A stretch of 64,000 nt of DNA from Oceanicoccus sp. KOV_DT_Chl (GTDB lineage: Bacteria > Pseudomonadota > Gammaproteobacteria > Pseudomonadales > Dasaniaceae): the NCBI RefSeq assembly GCF_900120175.1, contig NZ_FQLF01000005.1, positions 126,501 to 190,500 on the forward strand, written 5' to 3'. The position numbers and the translations under genes are program-made. This document shows positions 29,629 through 39,529 of this stretch, piece by piece (position 1 is the first letter of the stretch; the number at the start of each line of letters is the position of its first letter). The notes below the pieces were generated by a model that saw nothing but the letters and a program-made list of their open reading frames with translations, had not been told where the DNA came from and did no database searches.

Positions 29629-30851
29629 TCAACATCGCTTAAAAATCAACGAGGTATTGATACCACCAAACGCAAAGTTATTACTCATAATATATTCTGT
29701 ATCAATATGGCGCGCCTCACCCATTATATAATCCAAATCGCCACAAGCCGGGTCAATATTCTCCAGATTTTTTGTCGCTGCAAACCAATTATCCTGCATC
29801 ATTTTCAAGCTCAGCCAGGCCTCTATGGAGCCACAGGCACCCAAGGAATGCCCCAGATAAGATTTCATGGAACTGATCGGGGTTTTATTGGCAAACACAT
29901 GCTGGGTTGCCGTTGATTCAGCTACATCACCACGATCAGTGGCAGTGCCATGGGCACTAACATAACCGATCTGCTCGGCACCTAAACCCGCATCTGCCAA
30001 ACTTTGCTCCATGGTGACTTGCATAGTCTCAGCTTGCGGCTGGGTAATATGGCTGCCATCCGAATTACAATGAAAGCCAACAATCTCCGCGAGGATAGTG
30101 GCGCCACGGGCCTTGGCGTGCTCCAGCTCTTCCAGCACTAATGTAGCGGCACCCTCACCGATTACCAAACCATCCCGATCGCGGTCGAAGGGACGTGGTG
30201 AAAGCTCAGGGGTATCGTTAGCAGTACTGGTTGCAAATAAAGTATCAAAAACTGCTGCCTGGGTAGCATCCAGCTCTTCAGCACCACCCGCTACCATCAT
30301 GGTTTGCATACCGTATTTAATCGCTTCATAGGCATACCCAATACCTTGGCTGCCAGAAGTACAAGCGCTGCTAGTTGTTATCACCCGCCCCTTCAAACCA
30401 AAATGCACACCGATATTCACCGGCGTGGTATGCGCCATCATTTTGATATAGGTATTGGCATTGATGCCTTCCATCTTATCGTTAAGCAGCATATTGCCAA
30501 AGTCACCAATAGCTTTTGGCGTGCCCGACGAAGAACCATAGGATACCCCCATGGCACCACTTTTAATTTCCGGGTCATCCAGTAAACCGGCCTGGGTTAA
30601 CGCCTGCTCGGTCACGGTAGTCGCCATTTGCGCTACCCGCCCCATACTTCTTAATATTTTTCTATTGTAGTGTGGCGGTGGTACAAAATGCGTAACAGGG
30701 CCCGCCAAACGTGTCCGCAAATCTAGATAGCGATCCCATTCATCCATGCGGGCAATACCGGTGTTACCCGCTTCGATATTACGCTTAAACGTTTGCCAAT
30801 CATCGCCCATAGAAGTGATTGCCGACATACCTGTAACTACTACACGTTTCA

Positions 30852-30852
<1 letters not shown>
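29629..30852 (-). CDS. Beta-ketoacyl-ACP synthase (ApeR-like), APE cluster
   Basis: 407 residues. A KAS-type ketosynthase for chain extension; the family uses Cys-His-His. Here Cys164 lies in TSSACTSGSQGIGYAY, His301 in SAHGTATDRGD and His335 in SYLGHSLGACG, so it should be active. The ketosynthase start MKRVVVTGMSAITSMG is typical of FabF-like proteins. It is the last gene of the APE run and its ATG overlaps the ketoreductase stop (TAATG). Confidence 0.9.
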
Positions 30853-31599
<747 letters not shown>

Positions 31600-31603
<4 letters not shown>

Positions 31604-32034
31604 TGTGGTTGATAAACATTAAGTCTGGCGCTGGCAACCTCGGCATCGCCATTGAGGTAAATACTGCAATCAAAAACACCTAACTCATCATGCTGATACG
31701 CCCTCTCAACAGTAACGGTTAACGTTTCACCCAAACCAAAATGGCTAGCATGGGCAGTATACTTACGACTGCCCAATAAAAACCCTAACCGTACATCTTC
31801 TCCCGCTTGCCGTGCAATCACTCCCGCCCATGCGGCCACGGCTTGCGCCATATACTCAATCCCAACCCAAGTCGGCACACCTATATCACCATCAAGAAAT
31901 AAACTGTGCGCAGTGATATCAACCTCTGCAATTAAACGCTCCGCAGTCTGATTGATAACACGATCGAGCAAACTCATGTGACCAGAGTGTGGCACCAATT
32001 CATCCACGGTATATTGACTGACTGTATTATTCAT
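31600..32034 (-). CDS. Hotdog-fold 3-hydroxyacyl-ACP dehydratase (ApeP-like)
   Basis: 144 residues. The start VDELVPHSGHMSLLDRVI carries the hotdog His of FabZ/FabA-like dehydratases, and PTWVGIEYMAQAVAAWAGV is the central helix. In the APE pathway such a protein would remove water from 3-hydroxy intermediates to form the conjugated double bonds. The stop overlaps the ketoreductase start by four bases (ATGA). Confidence 0.88.
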
Positions 32035-32036
32035 TT

Positions 32037-33247
32037 TTAATTTTCCGCTACAGCGCTGCCGATGATAACACTGACATTATTACCACCAAAGGCAAAAGAG
32101 TTACTCATCATGTAGCTGGCTGCTGTCGGCTGATAAACTGAATTTATAAGCTGCAAATTAATAGCCGCTAAACCCTCATCCACCTCCCCGTCCCAGCAAT
32201 GCGGCGGCAATCGGTGTTGCCAATTATTGGCAGCCAATGCTAACCAGCATAAACCTATTTCAGTGGCACCAGCAGCGCCAAGTGTATGGCCGGTCAAGGC
32301 TTTGGTCGAACTACAAGGCGTACGTTCACCAAACAAACGGTGTACTGCCAGCGCCTCCATCTGATCATTTTTGACCGTGGCAGTGCCATGTAAATTTATA
32401 TAATCAATGTCTGCCGGTGCTAAACCTGAAGCCATTAAAGCCCCCTTCATTGCCGCTTCAGCGCCATGACCTTCAGGGTCTGGCGCCGACATATGATGGG
32501 CATCAGAAGACTCACCCACGCCCATCAATTGAATAGCGTCGGGCTCGGGCGTAACAATAAAAACAGCAGCCGCTTCACCAATAGTAATGCCTCGGCGATT
32601 TTTACTAAATGGCGAACAAATTGTCGGTGAAATGGATTCCAGCGCATTAAATCCATTCAGCGTTAACCGGCACAGTGTATCCACACCAGCCACAATAGCC
32701 GCATCACAAACACCCGTTTGAATTAAATGATTGGCACTGGCGAATGCCTTGGCACTGGATGAACAGGCAGTAGAAACGGTGTAAGCCAAATTCTTTAACC
32801 CCAACCACTGTGCCATAAATTCTGCCGGCGCTGCCATTTGCTGTTGTCGATAATGATAATTATCCGGAAAAGCGCCATCCGTTTGGTGCTGCGCAAATGC
32901 CGCTTCAGTTTCAGCGATACCGGATGTGCTTGTACCCACAATAACCGCGATACGTTCAGCGCCAAAACGAGCAACCAATTGTTGCAACTCGGGCATAATT
33001 TCTTCAGCTGCCGCCATTAATAACTGATTATTTCGCGACGCCTGCGGCTGCAAAGTTGACGGAATGGCCGGTAGCCCCCCTTCACTTCACCCACATAACA
33101 ATCACCAGCCACCAACAAATCTGATCGCACTGTGATACCCGCCTGATCCTGCTGACACAGCGCATCCCACACCGCTTGCTTACCCCGCCCAAGACAATTA
33201 ACGATACCTAAAGCCGGTAAATACAAAGCTTGCCGGGGAGATTTCAT
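32037..33247 (-). CDS. Beta-ketoacyl-ACP synthase (ApeO-like), frame broken by one base
   Basis: The ATG at 33247 overlaps the DUF3261 stop (ATGA) and the frame begins MKSPRQALYLPALGIVNCLG. After GEVKGG it goes wrong. A C run of six at 33075-33080 should be seven; with that base the frame continues as LPAIPSTLQPQASRNNQLL to the stop at 32037, about 403 residues. The active Cys is in TACSSSAKAF, and HGTATVKND and LTGHTLGAAGATE hold the His residues. A normal KAS-type ketosynthase is therefore encoded if the base is restored. Confidence 0.9.
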
Positions 33248-33855
33248 AGCGCGAGCCTTTCCAATGTCGTACTGGTAATTTGATACTGCCATTGCAGATG
33301 ACGATACAATACCTGTTGTTGCCCCTGATTGTTTGAGCTCGTAACGATCTCAATAAGCGGCTTACCGCTGGCCGTCAATTCTCGTCGCCGCTTAATACCC
33401 GCCGACTCGGTAAAACGCACATCCAGTCCAGCTATGGCACGACTTAACTCAGGCATTGGCCAGGTACTTAGTTGATAGGCCGCCAACATTTGTTCAACCT
33501 GAAAGCTTGCGGGCAATACAGATAACTGCTCACTACTCACCACACCATCAATCAGACTGATCGTCGCCAACCGTGTTCCAGTTGCCGTCAGCACCACCAT
33601 CACTAACTTCTCAGCAGTGGATTCAATTTGTACTAATAAATCCTGAGTCTCATTACCATATTCTGCTCGCACACTTTGCAGCAACGAATAATTCAGTTGA
33701 CCACTGCCCGCAGGTAAAACGGTAAAGCGTACCGATTCCGCAATATCAACAGCGACTCGCGCAGGTGTCTGATGGGACACACAAGCCTGTAGCACATAAG
33801 CTATAAACAGCGCCAGGCAACCCTTTAACAGACGGACAAAATATCGAATGCACAT
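33244..33855 (-). CDS. DUF3261 lipoprotein (ApeN-like)
   Basis: About 203 residues from the ATG at 33855; a TTG at 33870 is the longer alternative. A signal peptide ends in a lipobox (VLQAC). DUF3261 proteins in APE clusters are thought to assist transport of the lipid; they are not well characterised. The stop overlaps the ketosynthase start by four bases. Confidence 0.8.
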   Translation of the reverse strand: MCIRYFVRLLKGCLALFIAYVLQACVSHQTPARVAVDIAESVRFTVLPAGSGQLNYSLLQSVRAEYGNETQDLLVQIESTAEKLVMVVLTATGTRLATISLIDGVVSSEQLSVLPASFQVEQMLAAYQLSTWPMPELSRAIAGLDVRFTESAGIKRRRELTASGKPLIEIVTSSNNQGQQQVLYRHLQWQYQITSTTLERLAL

Positions 33856-33870
33856 TTTCAACAACCGCAA

Positions 33871-34938
33871 CTATAGGCGACAAGTAATAAGACTATGACT
33901 GATCCCAATATTATCTATCTGTTTCTCTACTGTCAGGCCAGCCCTTTCTATACACAATAATAGTTCTGCCGAATGGTACATCTTACTATTACCATTGGCT
34001 AAGCAGGTAAAGTACAAGGAAATATTATGCAGGCTATAAGCGGCAGCCTCATACTTCTGCCTATCCCACAACAACTCCATAATATAAATTCTTGAGTCTT
34101 CGGTCATAGCTGCTTTAGCGCGTTTCAAAATACTAACAATTTCATCCAACGAGAAACAATCCAAAAACTGGCTCATCCAAATAATGTCAGCCCCTTTTGG
34201 TAACTGATTTTTTTCATCGAGCATGTTAGCTTCATGAAAGTGCATGCGATGCGTTAGGCCAGCAGCCTCCAAATTTTCTTTGGCTTTATTTAATTGACCG
34301 GGCAAATCAACAATAGTGACTTCAACATCCTCGTCATATTGCAGACACTGGGTTGCCCATTTGCCAGTATTGCCGCCAATATCCATTATTTTTTTAGGTT
34401 TACTGGCAAACACTAGAGGCAGCACCTCCGGAAAAGAAATGTCAGAATAAAAGTGATCGAAGTCAAACCAGCTTTTTTTAGCTTTTTCCGGCAGCGTCGC
34501 CAAAATCTCATAAATGGTATCAGCATCACTAAATACTTTTAGGCCCGAAGGCTTTTGCTCGACTATTGAGTCTTTCAAATTAAACATCGCTTGATAGCAA
34601 ACATCATTAACGAAATCCATATTGACCCGCGTCAAATCGTCACGCACTAGAAAATAGCCTGTTTTGGTCAGTATGAACTGCCCTTCTACACAGCGGACAA
34701 TACCTGAACTCATAGCCACTTCGAGCAATACATTTACCCCATAGAGACTAACTCCCACTTTTTCAGCCAGCGCCTCCGCAGTAATACCTGCATCTTTGGC
34801 TTTTCTAACAGCCTCCAATATTCCTAAATCCCGTAGAGCCAAGGTTGCTTGAAACACTATCGGCGCAAAAGCAATTTTTTGGGCTTCAAACTTGGCATCT
34901 AATGCACTCATTGAATCTGGCGCGTCGTAACTTATCAT
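33871..34938 (-). CDS. SAM-dependent methyltransferase, O-methyltransferase family 2 type
   Basis: 355 residues. An N-terminal winged-helix region (ALRDLGILEAVRKA, ITAEALAEKVGVS) is followed by SAM motif I MDIGGNTGKWATQC (about residues 185-198) and EVTIVDLPGQLNKAKENL. Such enzymes methylate phenol or carboxyl oxygens; in this cluster the aryl head group is an obvious but unproven substrate. Gene end and the next gene's start are 15 bases apart. Confidence 0.82.
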   Translation of the reverse strand: MISYDAPDSMSALDAKFEAQKIAFAPIVFQATLALRDLGILEAVRKAKDAGITAEALAEKVGVSLYGVNVLLEVAMSSGIVRCVEGQFILTKTGYFLVRDDLTRVNMDFVNDVCYQAMFNLKDSIVEQKPSGLKVFSDADTIYEILATLPEKAKKSWFDFDHFYSDISFPEVLPLVFASKPKKIMDIGGNTGKWATQCLQYDEDVEVTIVDLPGQLNKAKENLEAAGLTHRMHFHEANMLDEKNQLPKGADIIWMSQFLDCFSLDEIVSILKRAKAAMTEDSRIYIMELLWDRQKYEAAAYSLHNISLYFTCLANGNSKMYHSAELLLCIERAGLTVEKQIDNIGISHSLITCRL

Positions 34939-34959
34939 TGTTTTTTCCTTTTTATATTG

Positions 34960-36123
34960 CTAACAGTCGGCCACTAGCTGACCACTATCAAAGCATGAAT
35001 CAAAATACTGGTGAATATCGACAACGCTAAAACCGAGACTGCGTAGATTATAGCGGTATGACTTTGGTTTATAGGAAGACTGGGGCTGTAACTGTAACCA
35101 TGACTCTATATTACCCTGATATTCATTAGTAAAATCAAGGTTAAAGCGTGCGTAAATATGCTCGATAACAGCTTGGGGGTCTTGAATTAAATCCGGATAA
35201 TCAATATCAATAAGGTGGCTATCTGGCATTTTTTTTCTTGCAGTCTGATTGCAGGCTATTTGATTTTTTAGAAACTCTAACACCTCATCTCTCACCGACG
35301 ACAGTTCAATATGATCAGAGAAGCCTTTTCTCAACGCATAAACAAGATTGATCAGTGAAGGCACCACCTCGTCCAAATTCCTGCGCGTATTGATAATAAG
35401 AGGCTGTTCAAAAACAGTATCCAGACTATCGATGACCGGGTGATGTGTAGGTGATTTTAATACCCACCGCTCAGCAGCTGCCGACCGATACTGTAAAATT
35501 TGTAACTGACGCAAATAAAGCTGGTATTTTGTTGTCTGCGAATCCGGGTGATACCAATACTCGCGCAACTCTTGTAAATCTAACTGGAAGCACCAGGAGT
35601 CACACAGCAAGCTATTACGCTTTAAAAAATTACACTCCACAGGAAAGTCCGGTTGCAGCGTAATCATGGATTGTACCGCGGGCAGGTGCCCATGCATGAC
35701 ATTCGCCCAGCGATGAGAAAAATCCGACCTTTGCTGAGCTCCGTCACCATCAGTAATTTCTACACAGGGCTTTAATCCTTCTTCAAAGTTCAAATATCTA
35801 TTATCAGGATCCAGAGACAATAACCGCTGTAAAAAAGTTGAACCTGTACGAGGCAAGCCGGCCAGTAAAATTGGCCGTTTAATTTTTTCAGCCAATACCT
35901 CCGGATTGTCCCTGACAATTCGTTTTGTATCAGAATAATTGACTATTGCATCAGCTAATTGCCGGAAGATTAATTTTCTCCCTTTGATATTCAGGCGGGC
36001 GCTAGCATTGATCGCAGAACATAAGATATTAATCCGGTGCAAATAATCCTGATCAATCAATAGTTCAGACGGTGAACATTGAGCAGCATAAGCGAGCAAT
36101 ACTTTACTGGAGATAATAGTCAC
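34960..36123 (-). CDS. Sulfotransferase family protein
   Basis: 387 residues from a GTG at 36123 that lies right after the MMPL stop and has AGAGGTGA before it; the upstream ATG at 36186 lies inside the MMPL gene. The PAPS-binding 5' loop is LLAGLPRTGSTFLQRLL (about residues 87-103) and the 3' segment is WVLKSPTHHPVIDSL with LIINTRRNLDEVVPS, a typical sulfotransferase pair. It would transfer sulfate from PAPS to a hydroxyl or amine. It is transcribed in line with the APE genes and is an unexpected member of such a cluster. Confidence 0.87.
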   Translation of the reverse strand: MTIISSKVLLAYAAQCSPSELLIDQDYLHRINILCSAINASARLNIKGRKLIFRQLADAIVNYSDTKRIVRDNPEVLAEKIKRPILLAGLPRTGSTFLQRLLSLDPDNRYLNFEEGLKPCVEITDGDGAQQRSDFSHRWANVMHGHLPAVQSMITLQPDFPVECNFLKRNSLLCDSWCFQLDLQELREYWYHPDSQTTKYQLYLRQLQILQYRSAAAERWVLKSPTHHPVIDSLDTVFEQPLIINTRRNLDEVVPSLINLVYALRKGFSDHIELSSVRDEVLEFLKNQIACNQTARKKMPDSHLIDIDYPDLIQDPQAVIEHIYARFNLDFTNEYQGNIESWLQLQPQSSYKPKSYRYNLRSLGFSVVDIHQYFDSCFDSGQLVADC

Positions 36124-36124
36124 A

Positions 36125-38467
36125 TCAATCACCTCTTTGTAGATTTTCAAAAGAAGCAATCGGGGATAATAAAAAGGAAAAGGCAATGCCGGCAGCGATG
36201 GTCAGACCAAAAGACTTAATAGCTGGAGTATCGCTTAGCGCCAACAAACCAAAAGCTAATAGCGTAGTGGCACAGGATAGAGCAATGGCCAAGGCTGTTT
36301 TATTTTTATTTCCAGAACGTGATTCAGCATAAAAGATGGTGTAATCAATGCCAATGGCCAGCACCAACAGCAATGCCAACATACTAAACAGGTTAATTGA
36401 ATAACCGAATAATACTGTTACCGCCATAGCAAAAGCCGCTGCATAAAGCGGCGGTAAGATAACCAATATTGCCAGCCGTAACCGGTAGCGAAACAACAAC
36501 AGTAAAAATATTAAGCTATAAGCGATAAATACTGCTTGCAGTGCTAATTGACGGTATTGTTTAAATAATTGTGAAACATCACCCACCTGATCAATAAACT
36601 CAACATCATCAAATTCATTAGCCAAATCCCGCATGGCTTGCTGTTGTTTCAGATCATAGAGAAAAACAATACTGGCATAGCTACCATCCTTATTCGCAAT
36701 CCACTGCTGTCGGTGACGGCTTGCCGCAGGCGAATCCAGCCAACTGGATAGCGCTAAATACTGCGGATTACTTTCGACCAACAGCGCCACATAGTCATCA
36801 AGCAATTGGGCATCAAAACCCGTTGCTAGTAAAAACTGATACAACGATGATTCCGGTGATGACATAACATTTAACAGTAACTTACGCTGCATTGTCTGCC
36901 GTTTTATTGAGGGTATCGATGCGGTCAAGGCCTGATAGGCTGGTGCCGTTTCCATCTTACCCAATCGAGCAAGCAAGGATTCTTCCGCCTCCAACACCGC
37001 CTGCGGACTAGCCGCCGTCACTAAAAAAAACTCAGAGGACAGACGAGCCCCTGAGATTTCAGTAAAGGTGGATTCCATGGCCAAAATATTATCCGGCGTA
37101 TTGCGCAACAAACGGATATCGTCATTAGATTGCACCATGGGCACTCCCAATAACAGCGCTACCCCCAAGGCGAGCAAAACAGCTAACAACTGCCGTCTTT
37201 GAATAATGTTCTGCCACAGTAAAAGCAGTGAGGCCGCCAGCTTTATGGGCCTGACAGCATTAGTCTTCTGTGTTTGCTTAAGCAATACGGGATACAAACC
37301 CACCACCGTAAAATAGGCCGCCAATAAACCCACACTGGAAAACACCGCCATTTGATGCAGCCCTGGAAATGGCGCGATAAACAACGCCAAATAACCAATC
37401 AAACTGGTCACTAAACCAAAACTGATCCCAGGCAAAATATGCGTCAAAATATTTTCATCGTCACCATCAATGCCTTCGCAAAAATAGTGAAAAGAATAAT
37501 CAATTGAAACCCCGACTAAACTGGCACCGAACACCATGCTGAGTATATGAATCTTGCCAAATACCAGAGTGCAAACCACAGTCGCAGCCACGACACCTAT
37601 TGAAATCGCCAATACCGCAACAGCGATAGGCGTGACCGACCGAAACACCCAAAAAATCAGCACGACTATACCGACTAAAGAACCGCCACCAATGAGTGAA
37701 ATTTCGTGTTTAGCAGAATCGGTACCTGCAATAGCATGCAATGGAACACCTGCCGTGATCAACCGATACTGTAATGCTGACTGAGCGCTTGCTGCATTAA
37801 GCTCTGACAGCAACAACTTCAGCTTATCCTGATAAGCCATATTAAACGGCGAGTCGTTAAGCTCTGCAGTAATCAGCACATAATGGCTTTGCTGATGTTC
37901 AGCCAATAGTACATTTTGATATAACTCAAAGCTGCCGGCGCCCTGCTGCTGGCTTTCAGCAAGAAAGTTTGCCAATAGAAACAAAGGATCAATAGCCAAC
38001 ATGCTGGAAGACAACGGGGAAACAGGGCTATATAAAGCAGAGATTATCTGTTGCTTTATCGCATCAGTATTATTATCCGCGAATAAGTCCCTATCAGCCT
38101 TAGACAGCAACCCGGTTCGATAAGGGAGGTAAGTATTAAACACTGCTGAGGTAAAATCGCCATCAACTTTATACGTCAACCGGGAAAACAAATCGGCACG
38201 CTGCAAATCACTGTACACAATATCGCTGGCGGCTAATGCACTCGCCCGCTCATTTGCCCCAACCAGAAATACTAACTGCTGGGAAAAATTTTCAGCAAAT
38301 TGATCTAACGCCTGCTGTACTACCACCGATCTTTCCGACTCTGGCAACAGGCCAAGAATATCGCTATCAATGGTTAAACCACGATAGAGTTGCGCAGCAA
38401 ATACCACTAATAACGTTAGCGTTAATACACACCAAATAGAAAAGCGAGTACGGGTATTATTTTGCAA
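36125..38467 (-). CDS. MMPL family transporter (ApeM-like)
   Basis: 780 residues with the RND/MMPL layout: one N-terminal membrane helix, a large periplasmic domain, then groups of about five helices, twice (residues about 260-410 and 625-770). The phrase FGASLVGVSIDYSFHYFCEG and the second-half equivalent LLVLAIGIDYTIFYAESR are typical of MMPL proteins. In APE clusters this protein is taken to move the lipid. It overlaps the LolA-like gene before it and ends next to the sulfotransferase. Confidence 0.9.
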   Translation of the reverse strand: MQNNTRTRFSIWCVLTLTLLVVFAAQLYRGLTIDSDILGLLPESERSVVVQQALDQFAENFSQQLVFLVGANERASALAASDIVYSDLQRADLFSRLTYKVDGDFTSAVFNTYLPYRTGLLSKADRDLFADNNTDAIKQQIISALYSPVSPLSSSMLAIDPLFLLANFLAESQQQGAGSFELYQNVLLAEHQQSHYVLITAELNDSPFNMAYQDKLKLLLSELNAASAQSALQYRLITAGVPLHAIAGTDSAKHEISLIGGGSLVGIVVLIFWVFRSVTPIAVAVLAISIGVVAATVVCTLVFGKIHILSMVFGASLVGVSIDYSFHYFCEGIDGDDENILTHILPGISFGLVTSLIGYLALFIAPFPGLHQMAVFSSVGLLAAYFTVVGLYPVLLKQTQKTNAVRPIKLAASLLLLWQNIIQRRQLLAVLLALGVALLLGVPMVQSNDDIRLLRNTPDNILAMESTFTEISGARLSSEFFLVTAASPQAVLEAEESLLARLGKMETAPAYQALTASIPSIKRQTMQRKLLLNVMSSPESSLYQFLLATGFDAQLLDDYVALLVESNPQYLALSSWLDSPAASRHRQQWIANKDGSYASIVFLYDLKQQQAMRDLANEFDDVEFIDQVGDVSQLFKQYRQLALQAVFIAYSLIFLLLLFRYRLRLAILVILPPLYAAAFAMAVTVLFGYSINLFSMLALLLVLAIGIDYTIFYAESRSGNKNKTALAIALSCATTLLAFGLLALSDTPAIKSFGLTIAAGIAFSFLLSPIASFENLQRGD

Positions 38468-39107
38468 AATACTGCTCTTCCATTGACGACAACGTTGCCG
38501 GTTCAGTTTGCAACGCAGAAAATACTATTTTGGTGGTATCACCACTGACTTCATCAATGCTAATCGCCTGAACATACTCATCACCGGTTAAAATAATACT
38601 GGCGATACCTTTAGCAATCAGACTCTCTTTATGCGGTATTAAACCTATACTCCAGTCAGCATCAATTTCACTTTGATAAAAATAGACGTTGAAAAACTGC
38701 TTAAGCGTAAGCAAATCGCCACTGATCAAAGCGGAAAAAACGCCGCCCAGAGACTGTGAAAATCCGCCACCGGGTATTGCCGTATCAGCCGCAATATTTT
38801 TAATGCCCTGAGGCGAAATCAGATAAGTAGACTTAACCGGCTGCACAGTTTGCCAAAGCAATCCACGAGCTTTGACGCTCATAAACTGTCCCGTAGAGAT
38901 TAGCGGCCGGCTCAATACGGTGATCTGCTTGGTTTGCTGAAACTTTCCTCGCAACACCGTCACTTCACTCATCGCGGCAGTGGTGCTTAAAAGCTCAGCG
39001 GACGGTTGCTGTAAATCCTGCGGATAATTAAAAACCGCGGGCTGGGCCAACGCTGTACTCGCTTGTACGGCAGCCAATAGTACAACCAGCAAGCGAGACA
39101 GCATCAC
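38457..39107 (-). CDS. LolA-like periplasmic lipoprotein carrier (ApeL-like)
   Basis: 216 residues with a signal peptide (LLVVLLAAVQASTALA). The mature protein has LRGKFQQTKQITVLSRPLISTGQF, typical of the LolA fold, and GLLWQT. A second LolA-like protein in an APE cluster probably carries the aryl polyene lipid across the periplasm, by analogy with lipoprotein carriage. It overlaps the MMPL gene by 11 bases and the thioesterase stop by four. Confidence 0.85.
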   Translation of the reverse strand: MMLSRLLVVLLAAVQASTALAQPAVFNYPQDLQQPSAELLSTTAAMSEVTVLRGKFQQTKQITVLSRPLISTGQFMSVKARGLLWQTVQPVKSTYLISPQGIKNIAADTAIPGGGFSQSLGGVFSALISGDLLTLKQFFNVYFYQSEIDADWSIGLIPHKESLIAKGIASIILTGDEYVQAISIDEVSGDTTKIVFSALQTEPATLSSMEEQYFAK

Positions 39108-39529
39108 TGCTCAAGACCCAGTTTTTGCGCCAAAATTGCCGGCGAGACAAAACACATTTCCTGTGTAGCCATATCAACAGCAACCTGACAGGTGTAAGCC
39201 TTGGTAAGCTTAAGACCTGTCTCGGCATCGGTGATAAGAAAATCAATTCTTAATCGATTTTCATACTCCACCAAACTGGCTTTAACAATAACATCCATCC
39301 CGAACTTTGCCGGCCGAACGTATTGAATGCGCATATCAATCACCGGCCACATATAACCCGAGTCATGCATTTGCAAATAGTTATAGTCAATTTTATTTAA
39401 CAATTCACAGCGCGCTATTTCAAAATATTTTACATAGTGACCATGCCAGGCGTAGGTCATCATATCAACATCGTGAAACGGAACTGTAATGGTGACACTG
39501 GCTTCTGCCAGTGCAGGTCGCTTAGCCAT
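39104..39529 (-). CDS. Acyl-CoA/ACP thioesterase, hotdog fold (ApeK-like)
   Basis: 141 residues from the ATG at 39529, which overlaps the end of the ammonia lyase gene by eight bases. The hotdog start VPFHDVDMMTYAWHGHYVKY carries the conserved Asp of YbgC/4-hydroxybenzoyl-CoA thioesterases, and CELLNKIDYNYLQMHDSGY follows. It may release or proofread acyl groups bound to ACP. Exact substrate unknown. Confidence 0.85.
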   Translation of the reverse strand: MAKRPALAEASVTITVPFHDVDMMTYAWHGHYVKYFEIARCELLNKIDYNYLQMHDSGYMWPVIDMRIQYVRPAKFGMDVIVKASLVEYENRLRIDFLITDAETGLKLTKAYTCQVAVDMATQEMCFVSPAILAQKLGLEQ

